Positions 43,591-52,800 are shown, numbered from the stretch's first letter. The stretch: DNA of 60,818 nt from Silicimonas sp. (GCA_013002465.1 JABDJO010000110.1:1-60818); one strand, 5' to 3'. The notes: generated by a model from the letters alone, not told the origin. Numbers and translations are program-made.

Positions 43591-44388
43591 ATGGAAGAAA
43601 AGGCTAATCACGTGGCTGGAAAAAATCCAAAAACGTTTCTCGAAAACCTGATTAAGTTTCCACTGAACAAACTTGGCTATGATATCGTAAGATTCCGCTC
43701 TGAGAATTTCGATCCCATTAAGCGGCAGAATACCGATGGATTTTCCAAAGTATTCGGAATTGGATTCAATAAAACGGCCACAACGACGCTTGGCTTGATC
43801 TTCAAGATGTACGGTCTGAACGTTCCCGATCAGGCCGAGCAAGAGGGGCTGCTTACGCAGAACGTTTTGAATGGCGAGTACAAGGACTTGGAAGGCTTTG
43901 TCGAAAAATACGATGCATTTCAAGATCTTCCGTTTTCTCAGGGATACGCCTTCATCGCCTGCGATGTGTTGTTTCCGGGATCGAAATTCATTCTGACGAT
44001 CCGCGACGAAGAGGCCTGGTTCAACAGCCTGTATAACTTTCACAAGAAATCATATGGGTTTGCCGATCGCAGCGAGATTGATGCGGAGTTTTTCCGGCAC
44101 AAGAATTTCTACTTGTCCAAGAACTATGTTTTCGAAAACAAGAAGCGATTCATCACGACGGTAATTGATCAAGAATGTGTCGAGGATTGGGGGCTTATTT
44201 ATGACAAACAGCATTACCAGGAAATGTACCGACGGCGGAACGAGGAAATCATCACCTATTTCAAGAACAGGCCAGATGACCTGCTGGTTATCGACCTGAC
44301 GAAGGAAAGCACCACCGAGAAGGTTGTGGAATTCCTTGGACTTGGGGCAGAGACGATCATGGACATGCCGCACGAAAACAAGACATAG
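43591..44388 (+). CDS. Sulfotransferase-family protein
   Basis: 265 residues from the ATG at 43591; a GTG at 43528 in frame is an alternative, as neither has a strong ribosome binding site. The N-terminal part of the fold has GIGFNKTATTTLG, the PAPS 5'-phosphosulfate loop, and the segment LFPGSKFILTIRDEEAWFNSL gives the 3'-phosphate side with R and S. It would move a sulfate group from PAPS to a sugar, lipid or protein acceptor that is not known. The gene is clearly AT-richer than its surroundings and is inserted on the opposite strand inside the Tad-like locus, converging on cpaF2 with seven bases between stops. Transfer is likely. Confidence 0.82.
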   Translation: MEEKANHVAGKNPKTFLENLIKFPLNKLGYDIVRFRSENFDPIKRQNTDGFSKVFGIGFNKTATTTLGLIFKMYGLNVPDQAEQEGLLTQNVLNGEYKDLEGFVEKYDAFQDLPFSQGYAFIACDVLFPGSKFILTIRDEEAWFNSLYNFHKKSYGFADRSEIDAEFFRHKNFYLSKNYVFENKKRFITTVIDQECVEDWGLIYDKQHYQEMYRRRNEEIITYFKNRPDDLLVIDLTKESTTEKVVEFLGLGAETIMDMPHENKT

Positions 44389-44395
44389 CGCGCGT

Positions 44396-45397
44396 TCACA
44401 CCCGGATCAGGGGGTCTTCCGCCGAAGCTCGGAAGAAGACCGGGATCACCGGATAGGCGCCCTTTTCGGTCGCCTCTTTCGATACTTCGGAAATCTCCAT
44501 CACCAGACGTTTGCCACCGATGCGCTGAACCTGGACGACAATGTCGATGGCCTCGATGATCTGGCGGCGCACGGCGATGATCGGCACGTCAATCTCGGAC
44601 ATCAGGCAAAGGGTCTCCAGCCGCGACAGCGCGCGCGCGGGATCGTCGGCATGGACAGTCGACAGCGATCCGGCATGGCCCGAGTTCATGGCCTGGATCA
44701 TGTCCAACGCCTCGCCGCCCCGGCATTCGCCGACCAGAATCCGATCCGGGCGCATCCGAAGGGCGGCGCGGAACAATTCGCGAATGGTGATGCCGCCCCG
44801 GCCCTTGTCGTCGGGAAGCTGGCTTTCCAGTTGCACCACATGGGGCATCCTCAGATCCAGTTCGGCCACGTCCTCGATTGTCAGAATGCGTTCGTCCGGG
44901 TCCATCATGCGGCTGAGTATACCCAGAAGCGTCGTCTTGCCGGTGCCGGTGCCGCCCGAAATGATGATGTTGCGATGCCCCACCACCTTGTCGCGCAGAT
45001 AAGTGATCGCATCGGTTGACAGCGAACCAGAGGCTTCAAGATCCTCGATCGTGGGTGGATCGGTGGCAAACTGGCGGATCGCCACGGTTATGCCCGCCCG
45101 CGCCGCTGGATCCTGCACGATATGAACCCGGGCGCGGCTGGGTGTGCGGGCCTCAAGCGACAGGTCATGAGGATCAAGACGCTTGCCCGAGAACTGAAGG
45201 ATGACCCGTGCGAGGGCGCGCAAGGCGGCACTGTCGCGCAGGGTTTCGGCCACCTTGCGCACACCGCCGCGGCCGTCGATGAACACCTCGTCCGGTCCGT
45301 TGATCATGATCTCGGTGATGGTTGGGTCATCGTAGTATTGCACCAAGGGCCCCATCAGGTGCCGTAAAAGCGCGTCATAGATGGTGTCGTTAACCAT
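44396..45397 (-). CDS. Second, short CpaF-type secretion ATPase
   Basis: 333 residues, close to the compact TrbB/CpaF ATPase form without an FHA domain. The N-terminal sensing part (DPTITEIMINGPDEVFID) is followed by Walker A SGGTGTGKTTLLGIL, the EDVAELDLRMP Asp box, MRPDRILVGECRGGEALDMIQ (Walker B) and a His box GHAGSLSTVHADDP. It is in the same family as the FHA-fused ATPase at 36661-38604 but clearly different in sequence. It forms a small unit with the mini-pilin-like peptide 4 just upstream. It may power retraction, or a separate step. Confidence 0.88.
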   Translation of the reverse strand: MVNDTIYDALLRHLMGPLVQYYDDPTITEIMINGPDEVFIDGRGGVRKVAETLRDSAALRALARVILQFSGKRLDPHDLSLEARTPSRARVHIVQDPAARAGITVAIRQFATDPPTIEDLEASGSLSTDAITYLRDKVVGHRNIIISGGTGTGKTTLLGILSRMMDPDERILTIEDVAELDLRMPHVVQLESQLPDDKGRGGITIRELFRAALRMRPDRILVGECRGGEALDMIQAMNSGHAGSLSTVHADDPARALSRLETLCLMSEIDVPIIAVRRQIIEAIDIVVQVQRIGGKRLVMEISEVSKEATEKGAYPVIPVFFRASAEDPLIRV

Positions 45398-45401
45398 GGG
45401 C

Positions 45402-45533
45402 CTAACCTACAGGCAGCGAAAACAGGAACGTCTTGATCGCCATCGAGCCAACCAGCGCGCGCATCAAAAGCGTCACGATCGCCAGAAAGCCCACGACAAG
45501 GGCGCCGGTGGTCAAAAGGTAGTCAAAGCTCAT
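45402..45533 (-). CDS. Mini-pilin-like peptide 4 (43 residues)
   Basis: Begins MSFDYLLTTGALVVGFLAIV after an excellent ribosome binding site (AAAGGAGGG, five bases from the ATG). An acidic residue is at position 4 (D), Y at 5 and LL at 6-7, the same N-terminal pattern as the three peptides at 42835-43317. It is a single hydrophobic helix with a short basic, hydrophobic tail. It lies four bases before cpaF2, and the repeat TCGTA-N5-TACGAC lies 60 bases upstream of its start. Confidence 0.72.
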   Translation of the reverse strand: MSFDYLLTTGALVVGFLAIVTLLMRALVGSMAIKTFLFSLPVG

Positions 45534-45592
45534 GTCGGCCCTCCTTTGCGTCGTGTCCGTTTCTAAGGCCTGGGCGCGCCATCGCGCGGGCG

Positions 45593-45608
45593 TCGTAAAG
45601 CATACGAC
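45593..45608. promoter_or_regulatory. Second copy of the inverted repeat TCGTA-N5-TACGAC
   Basis: TCGTA (45593-45597), AAGCA, TACGAC (45603-45608), with an extra matching G at 45592. It is in the divergent region between mini-pilin 4 (minus) and the small secreted protein at 45686 (plus), so it could control both. It is identical in arms and spacer length to 43393-43408. Confidence 0.6.
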
Positions 45609-45685
45609 AGGGCGATGGATTGGCGTGCATCGCCATATGGTCAGGGCGCTGACTACAGTTTTGCGATTGACGGAAAGGGGACCCA

Positions 45686-45991
45686 ATGAGGCGATTCATG
45701 CTGGCGACAGTGTTTTGTTCAGTTGCCGGGTCTTCTGCGGTCGCTGCGGATTGTCCGGACCTGGGCATCGGTAACGAGTATCTTTCGCAGTTCTTCTGCG
45801 AGCAGTTGAGTGACTTGGCAGGCCCGGTCACCCGGACGATCCGCGGCGATTCAGACAAGACATTTGAAGGCGCCCCCCCGGACTGGGTGCAGGTGCCGCT
45901 TATCCGCGACGCCTGGCGGTCCGATCCTGCGAAGACCCTGGAGCTGATCAAACGCATTCGCGATGCAGGAGGCCGCCCCCGCACGCAATGA
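45686..45991 (+). CDS. Small secreted hypothetical protein with a DPxK-LIxRIR tail
   Basis: 101 residues, with AAAGGGG five bases before the ATG. A signal peptide spans about residues 1-21 (SSAVAADC). The mature part has two cysteines (DCPDLG and FFCEQL) and ends in SDPAKTLELIKRIRDAGG. This tail is similar to one in the 61-residue product at 46097. No family is recognised. It is divergent from mini-pilin 4 across a region containing the shared inverted repeat, so it may belong to the same regulon. Confidence 0.65.
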   Translation: MRRFMLATVFCSVAGSSAVAADCPDLGIGNEYLSQFFCEQLSDLAGPVTRTIRGDSDKTFEGAPPDWVQVPLIRDAWRSDPAKTLELIKRIRDAGGRPRTQ

Positions 45992-46096
45992 CAGCCGCAT
46001 ATCGCACTGAAGAAAAAGAAAATTACCGGGTGTGACGCCCGTCACAGCCAAACCGCAACCGAACCGGAGAAGATCAATGCAAGAAGGAGGACAGAC

Positions 46097-46282
46097 ATGG
46101 TTTCGACCCGTCTCACACAGTCTTTTGTCTCTTGCGATCTGGGTGACCCAGGCCGGCGCGACCGGGTGGATCCGGGCAAGCTTCTGGATCTCATCCAACG
46201 GATCAGGGGCGCCAGCGCCACACAACCCGAGATGCCGCGGAAACCGGCATCGACGTCCAAGCCGTTGGCAAATGCCAGCTAA
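46097..46282 (+). CDS. Small peptide with a VDPGK-LIQRIR segment
   Basis: 61 residues, with a very strong ribosome binding site (AAGGAGGACAGAC) directly before the ATG. It has no signal peptide or membrane helix. The segment VDPGKLLDLIQRIRGA (about residues 24-39) matches the tail of the secreted protein at 45686-45991 (SDPAKTLELIKRIRDA), so the two share a short module. The rest is basic and proline/serine-rich. Its function is unknown. A longer overlapping frame from 46032 has no ribosome binding site and was not used. Confidence 0.55.
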   Translation: MVSTRLTQSFVSCDLGDPGRRDRVDPGKLLDLIQRIRGASATQPEMPRKPASTSKPLANAS

Positions 46283-46310
46283 TTCAACCTTAGGAAAAGG
46301 AACTGTTACG

Positions 46311-46541
46311 ATGATGATCAAGCTTATGAAAACCGCCGCCGCAGGCACCGCTGTGATTGCTCTGACCGGGTGCAGCCTACCGTACTACGAACCTGCCGAA
46401 CCTGAAGTCGTGGCGCCACAGCCTGTTGTCGCTCCGACGGCCACAGTGGCGGCACCGACGGCGACCGCGCCAGCCTATGTCGCGCCTCCCAAGTACGAAA
46501 AGGACGACAACGACAGTGATGAAGACGGCGGTTGGGGCTGA
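46311..46541 (+). CDS. Small outer-membrane lipoprotein
   Basis: 76 residues; ATG at 46311 or 46314, after AAAGGA. The signal peptide ends in a lipobox ALTGC (cysteine at about residue 21). The mature part is low-complexity, rich in P, V, A and T, and ends in an acidic tail (EKDDNDSDEDGGWG). No domain is seen. It stands between the tiny peptides and the large caspase gene (12 bases to the next start), most likely in one transcript. It may tether the caspase complex to the outer membrane; this is inference from position. Confidence 0.7.
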   Translation: MMIKLMKTAAAGTAVIALTGCSLPYYEPAEPEVVAPQPVVAPTATVAAPTATAPAYVAPPKYEKDDNDSDEDGGWG

Positions 46542-46553
46542 TCGAAGGGAGTG

Positions 46554-49004
46554 ATGATGATGTGCCGCTTATCCGTGCTTGCCGCCCTTCTGGGCACCGT
46601 CGCCATTTCTGCCGAAGGGGCCTGGGCGCAAGCCGGATCCTATGTCGAAAGGCTGATCTCCGGATCCAGTTCAATCGCCCCTTTGCGCAGCATCGACATT
46701 TCGACGAGGGCCGCGAAACGCTATGCGATTGTCATTGGCAATTCGGCCTACAGCGCGATCCCGGACCTGCCGAACGCGCATTCCGATGCCGCGGTCATGG
46801 CCGACTTTCTGCGCAGCCAGGATTATGTGGTCTTTCATCACACCGATATCACCAAACGCGGGTTCGAGGATGCGCTGCGGCGCATTCTCTTTGACGTCGA
46901 CAAGGATACCGAGGTCGTCGTCTTCTTCGCCGGCCATGGGTTTCAGATCGGGTCGGAAAACTATCTGGTTCCGGTCGATGCGGATCTGGACACCGTTTAT
47001 GACATCCCGTTCGAGGCGGTCTCGCTGGGGTCGCTGGTCGGGATCGTCGGGGCGCGGGCGCGGTTGCAGGTCGTGATCCTTGACAGTTGCCGCGATAATC
47101 CCTTCGCGGGCAAGGCGGTCATGACCGAACTTGGCAGCGACCTGCGCGAAACGAAGACGGGGTTTGCGTCACTTGCCGCCCCGTTGAATTCCATGCTGAT
47201 CTATTCTACCGCGCCCGGTGCCTTGGCCTATGACGGCGAAGGCGACAACAGCCCCTTCACCGCCGCCCTTGTGTCCGAGGCCAGTGCCGCCCCCGACGCC
47301 CAGATCAAGGACATCTTCGAAGGTGTGCGGCGCGAGGTCTATCAGGCGACGCAAGGCCGCCAAATCCCCTGGGACAGTTCGACCCTGATCGAACCGGCCA
47401 GTTTTGGGATTGGCGCCGCTCTTTCGCGCCCCTTGCCGGTAAACAGTTCGGGCACCGGGGTTACGCGCGGTCTGGCGCGGATCGCCGAAGATGTCGCCGA
47501 AGCGCCGGTGCTTGCCAGCGGCACGGTGGCCAGTGTCACCATAGACGCCGATTTCGTGCCCGAAGTGGAAATCGGCCCGGCCTTGCGCAACGCGCTTGAT
47601 CTGGCCCCGACGGATCAGATCGAGATCGTCAAAGGCCCCGAAAGCGGCAGGCTGGTTCTGCCGACAGGCGACCGGTTGCGCGATGTGACGGGAATAACGA
47701 TTTCTGCCGACGAGGTGGATCGCCTGGTGCTGGAAAACACTTCGGTTCAGGTCCCGGCACTTTCCCTGGAAACCGGCGTGCTGGATGATTGGCTCAGCTT
47801 GCGCGTGGGTGGAAAAGACGTGGGCGTCGGACTGCGGCTTAGGCCAACGCCTTGCGATTTTCACGCCGGTGATCACCTTGACCCCGATGGCATGGGCATC
47901 ACGCGCTATCCCAACGAGGTCGAACCCGAAACCGCCTTGGCCGCTTGCGAGGACGCCCTTGCAATCGCGCCCGAAACCGGGCGGTTCCACTATCAAAAAG
48001 GGCGTGCCCTTCTGGCGTTGAGAGAACTGGACCTTGCCGCCGAAGCCTTTGCCCGGGCTCAAGACCTGGGTCATGCAAGGGCCTGGTATGCGCTTGGCGG
48101 TGTCGAACTGGCACGCGCGAAACAGGCCGGCCGCGTTATCGACGGCAAAATTCCCGACGACGTGCTGCAGCTTTACGCCCGCGGCGTCGATGAAGGTGAC
48201 CCGTATGCCTTTTATGCCCTGGGTCGCCAGTTGATGCGCCACGGCGGCACCCAGGCGATCGAGGTCGAAGGCTATGACCTTGTCATGCGGTCACTGGAAG
48301 TCGGTCACACATTCGCAATGAACGACCTCGCGTCGTTCTATCTGAACAAGGATAACTCCTATTTCGACGGCGAACGCGGGCTGAGATACCTGCGCGAAAG
48401 CGCCAGCCGGGGGGACATCTATGGCTATAACAGCCTTGGCATTGCCCACTATCGAGGGCGCGCCGGGCTGGAGGTCGACGACGAAAAGGCCTTTGAGCTG
48501 TTCCGGCTGGCAAGCGACAGCGGCCATCCGACCGCGCCCTTCAACATTGCGCGCATGTATCGCGATGGCCGGGTGCGGGGCGGCGTGGACATGAACCAAG
48601 CCGTGGTATGGTTTGATGAAGGATTGTCGCGCGGTCACGCCCGCTCGGGGTACAATGCTGCTCTTCACATCCTTGAGGACAGGCCTTCGGATTACGCTCC
48701 CTTCGATGCAGCGGCCTTTGCAGCAAAAAGCAGCGCGCTCAGTGGGCGCTATGCCTCGAAATCCGCCGACATCCTGAACGACCTGCCACGCAAGCTGATT
48801 GACGGTGGCGCGCAACGTCTGATGGTCGATCTTGGCGCCGATCTGGCGGTCGATGGCGCCTTTGGACCGGCTAGTCAGGCCGAACTGCAAAAGCTGTTTG
48901 ATCGCCACAATGCGGGCACCGCCGAAACTGATCCGATGGCAAGAATCCTGCAGTTGGCGGCGCTGACCTGGCGCACCAACCCGTTTCGAATTGATCTTTA
49001 CTAA
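46554..49004 (+). CDS. Caspase-family protein with Sel1-like repeats
   Basis: 816 residues, with AAGGGAG just before a row of ATG codons (46554, 46557, 46560 are all possible). Signal peptide about 1-26 (EGAWAQ). The caspase domain (about 54-290) has His128 in VFFAGHGF and Cys179 in VVILDSCRDNPF, so the dyad is intact; this is the common bacterial ILDxCRDNP subtype. The middle part (about 430-700) holds TPR/Sel1-like repeats (GYNSLGIAHYRGRAG, APFNIARMYRDGRV). The C-terminus resembles a peptidoglycan-binding domain (DLAVDGAFGPASQAELQ). It is the third caspase-like protein of the region and the largest. Confidence 0.85.
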   Translation: MMMCRLSVLAALLGTVAISAEGAWAQAGSYVERLISGSSSIAPLRSIDISTRAAKRYAIVIGNSAYSAIPDLPNAHSDAAVMADFLRSQDYVVFHHTDITKRGFEDALRRILFDVDKDTEVVVFFAGHGFQIGSENYLVPVDADLDTVYDIPFEAVSLGSLVGIVGARARLQVVILDSCRDNPFAGKAVMTELGSDLRETKTGFASLAAPLNSMLIYSTAPGALAYDGEGDNSPFTAALVSEASAAPDAQIKDIFEGVRREVYQATQGRQIPWDSSTLIEPASFGIGAALSRPLPVNSSGTGVTRGLARIAEDVAEAPVLASGTVASVTIDADFVPEVEIGPALRNALDLAPTDQIEIVKGPESGRLVLPTGDRLRDVTGITISADEVDRLVLENTSVQVPALSLETGVLDDWLSLRVGGKDVGVGLRLRPTPCDFHAGDHLDPDGMGITRYPNEVEPETALAACEDALAIAPETGRFHYQKGRALLALRELDLAAEAFARAQDLGHARAWYALGGVELARAKQAGRVIDGKIPDDVLQLYARGVDEGDPYAFYALGRQLMRHGGTQAIEVEGYDLVMRSLEVGHTFAMNDLASFYLNKDNSYFDGERGLRYLRESASRGDIYGYNSLGIAHYRGRAGLEVDDEKAFELFRLASDSGHPTAPFNIARMYRDGRVRGGVDMNQAVVWFDEGLSRGHARSGYNAALHILEDRPSDYAPFDAAAFAAKSSALSGRYASKSADILNDLPRKLIDGGAQRLMVDLGADLAVDGAFGPASQAELQKLFDRHNAGTAETDPMARILQLAALTWRTNPFRIDLY

Positions 49005-49187
49005 CCGGCCCCGGCCCGGGAAAGCGGGGCAATTATCCCCTATTGTTATACCCTTACCGAGTTGAAGCGTTACTGCCTGAATGTGGCGCGCATATCAGCC
49101 TGCGCCCCATTCTGGCAGGACGAGATTGAATTTCGGGTCTGTCCAACCCATTGTGGCCCCTGTCTTGATCCAACGACAGAAGGCCCT

Positions 49188-49856
49188 ATGGACACGCTTT
49201 TTGGCACCAGCGATCTGCTTCGGGGGCCTTTCCTGACCGACCTGTTGAAACTGGGCCAGGTAAAGGAGTTGAAACGGGGCGCGACACTCTTTCATCAGGA
49301 TGACCCGGGCGAGTTCGTCTTTGTCCTGACCGAAGGTCTGATCGAGGTCAGCGTGACGTCGATGTCGGGGCGCAAGTCCATCCTGGCCCATTGCGGTCCC
49401 GGTGAAGTGCTGGGGGAAATCTCGGTTCTTGATGGCCAGACCCGCAGCGCCGATGCGGTCGCCTTGAAGGATTGCAAGGGGTCCATCGTCTGGCGGCGCG
49501 ATTTATACGCATTTCTTGCCAAGAACCCCGAAGCGACCATGACACTGATCGAAGCCCTGTGCGGGCGGATCAGAAACGCTTCGGATCGGTTCGCGGTCAA
49601 TGCCCTCACGTCGGCCCCTGCACGTCTGGCAAGCTGCATCATCCGGCTATGCGAAAAGTGGGGCGAACCGACCGAAACGGGTGTGCGGATCGCCGAACCC
49701 CTGTCGCAAAGCGAATTGGGGGCCTTTGCGGGGCTCGCACGCGAAAACGTCAACCGGCATATCAACAAATGGGCAAAAGAGGGGATCCTGACCTTCGACG
49801 ATTGCATCATCGAGGTTCTGGATCAGGACCGGCTGGAGGACCTTGCCGAGGGTTGA
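49188..49856 (+). CDS. Crp/Fnr family transcriptional regulator
   Basis: 222 residues from the ATG at 49188 (MDTLFGTSD), with AAGG upstream. The N-terminal cyclic-nucleotide-binding fold (about 20-130) has GEFVFVLTEGLIEV and the phosphate-binding-cassette position GEVLGEISVLDGQTRSADAVA, in which GE and R-S are kept, so cAMP or cGMP binding is plausible. No iron-sulfur cysteine set is present. The C-terminal winged helix has LSQSELGAFAGLARENVNRHINKW. Its last 34 bases overlap the end of the convergent cyclase gene, which suggests a sensor/producer pair. Confidence 0.88.
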   Translation: MDTLFGTSDLLRGPFLTDLLKLGQVKELKRGATLFHQDDPGEFVFVLTEGLIEVSVTSMSGRKSILAHCGPGEVLGEISVLDGQTRSADAVALKDCKGSIVWRRDLYAFLAKNPEATMTLIEALCGRIRNASDRFAVNALTSAPARLASCIIRLCEKWGEPTETGVRIAEPLSQSELGAFAGLARENVNRHINKWAKEGILTFDDCIIEVLDQDRLEDLAEG

Positions 49857-52800
49857 TCCGATGCCTCGGTCAGGCCGGTCAACGCGCGCGCCGCACGTTG
49901 GCTCAAAAGCTCCATCCCTTCAGCCCGGGCGATGTCCAGCCCAGTTGTCAGGTGGTCGATAGCTTCGGACGTCTGGCCGCGCGCCTTGGCGATCAGGCCC
50001 AACCCGATGCGGGCGCGGGCATAGTGGATGCCGTCCTTTGTGAGTGTCAATTCCAGGCAGCGATTAAGATCGCGCGCGGCCTGACGCTTTGCGATCAGTT
50101 TGAGTTTCAGGAAAGTGGCAATGTCCGCCAGCCCGGGCTTGCCGCGTGCAAATCTGGGGCGGTCGGGCGGCGCTTCGCTTTCTGGGTCGATCAATCCGGC
50201 GATGGTCAACAGCAACTCGCCCCGCATCATGAAACACTGGCGTGTCATGCCCGCGTGCCCCGCGACTTCGGCTTTGGGGATAAGCTGAGTCACCAGCTTC
50301 CATCCAAGGGCCAGATGCCCGGCCTTCAGTTCAAGGACCGAGCGTGTCCACTCCATCGAATGGACAAGGTTGTAGTCCCTCAGCCGCCGCGTTTCGGCGA
50401 TCAGATCCAGGAGTTTCGGCCGCACTTCGTCCGGGGGCAACAAGAAGGTCTGGGCAAAAAGCTTGATCCCGCGCGACACGGTTTCATCGGCGGTATGCGG
50501 CAATGCTTCGCGCCGCGCAGGCTGCACGGTTGACAGGGAAAGCTCGGGATTGCCATCGGTCGAATGAACCAAAGCCCGCGCCCATGCCGCATAGGCCGTT
50601 GCCCGACGGTCGTCGTGGGTTTCGGCGAAGGTGACGATCTGGTCCGCCACATCCAGCGCCTTCAGGCGGTACCCGGTGGACCGATAGATCGCCGACAGAA
50701 GATAAAGCGACGCCATGGCCAGATGCCGGTCGTCGGTCGCTTCGGCCACGGGCTGGATCTCGGCGGCCAGGCGTTCGACAACCGCGCAGGGCTGCCAGCC
50801 GGTTTCCTCATAGGTGCGCATCAGGGCCACCTTGGCCCATGCCGCGCCCCAGGGATCGGATTGATCCTCGGCGTCGCGCAACGTGGCCAGGGCAAGCGCT
50901 TCGGCCCCCTCGTAGTCGCGCGTATGGGTCAGCGAGATCGCGGTCAGCGTCCGTGCGATGCTGAGCGCCGGTGAATAGCCCGCGCGCTCAAGACGCGGCA
51001 AAACCCGGTCTGAAACCGCCGTCAGACGCCCGAAATCCCCCATTTGGTCGATGGCCCTCAACCAGGTCACGGCAAGATCGCGGAATTGGTCCTGATCGAC
51101 GATGTCGGGGTCGATCTCGACGTATTGCATGGCCTGTTCCAAGGTGCGGTCGACCTGGCCAAGGGCATAGACGTTCAGGTCCCCGGCGGCGGCGCGGATC
51201 ATGGCGGGCACGGCTTTTTCGGGATTATCGGCCTTCATGAAATGTTCGGCCAAAAGCGCCCAGTCCCGCGATGCCGCACCGCCCTGACCTTCGATGGCGC
51301 CGGCGATACGTGCGTGGGCGGCCTTGCGGTGTGAACCCAGAAGGCTGCCATAGACCGCATCACGGATCAAAGCATGCGCGAACCGCCACTGGCCGGTGGC
51401 CGATTGTTCCACCAACCCCGGTTCGGCGGCAATGGTCGCGATTGCACTGTCGCGACCGAGGGCAGCCGAAAGAACATCCTCGGAAAAGTCCCGACCGATG
51501 GCCGAGGCGGTTTGCAGCGTCGCCCGCTGCTGATCAGAAAGGCGGTCGATACGGCTAAGAACAAGCTGCTCAAGGTTTCCGGTCAGCAAGGTGCCGTCGC
51601 CGCGATAATCCAGCCCGTCGGCGCCTTCGACCAATCGGTCGTCATATCTCAGTGCGCGCACCAGTTCTTCGGCAACCAGCGGCACACCTTCGGATTTCTC
51701 GGCGATCAGATCGGCCAACGATTGCGACAAGTCCCCGCCAAGAGCATCTTCGGCAATGCGACGGATATCACCTTCGCGCAGGGGGGTAAGGTCGATCCGA
51801 AGCGACTCATTTGGGGTCATCCAGCTGGCATCGAACTCGGGCCGACTTGTCAGGATCAACGGCGTTCCAATAGCCGGGAGGGTGGCAATAAGCCCCGCTG
51901 TGGCGCTGTCGATCCAATGGGCGTCTTCGACCACAAAGATACAGGCCTCGGCCTTGTTCAACTCTGCCAATACCTGCAACAGAAATGCGCGGTCGCGCAG
52001 GGCGCGGTCGTTCTGTGGTAACTCGCCATCGGTCGGGGCCAGGAACCGTTCCATATCGCCTGGATCGCAAAGCCCGGGATGGCGGTTGATCAATCGGGCC
52101 AGAACAGCCCGGGTATCGGCGTCGTCCGGTGATCCGCTTGCCTGTCGCAGAACGTCGAAGACCGGCCCATAGGCGCGGGAAAGCTGGTCCGGGGCGCATT
52201 GGCCGACATAGACGGGTCGCTTGCCGGGCACCTGTTGCTGAAACTCATGCACAAGTCGCGACTTGCCAATCCCCGCGACGCCCGAAATCAAGGTGACCCG
52301 GCTCGGCGCCCCCGGGGCAAAGGTGGCCAGCAACGCCGCCAACTCGGCCTCGCGGCTGACCAGCCCGACCAGGCCCCGCTGTCTTGGTTCGTCAAAGCGC
52401 GTGGCAGTTTCAACAAGCCCATCGAGGGCGTGGATATGAACCGGCTCGGCAAACCCCTTTATCTCGACCTCGCCGCGGTCGGTCGTGCGCAACAAAGCTT
52501 CGGCTTCGCGGCGGATGGTTTCGGATAGAATAATCTCGTTGGGGCCAGCCATCGCCTGCAAACGTGCCGCCTTGTTGACCGGCAGACCCACCACCTTGAT
52601 GCCGCCGTTGTCCAGATGGGCGATCATCGTGTTGCCGCCGCCCAACCCGGTGCGAAAGGCGGGTCGGACGCCGAATTGCACCTGCAGATCGTCAACTTCG
52701 GACATCATGCGCTGGCGAAAGGCTTCGGCTGCGCGACAACATTGCAGACACGCGTTTTCAAGGGCCCGAGGGGCACCAAAAGCGGCCAGCAGACCGTCGC

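Noticed and set aside
46032..46541. One 169-codon protein covering the small lipoprotein
   Set aside because: The lipobox signal peptide starts at 46311 with its own ribosome binding site; the upstream part is out-of-frame overlap with the 61-residue peptide gene.
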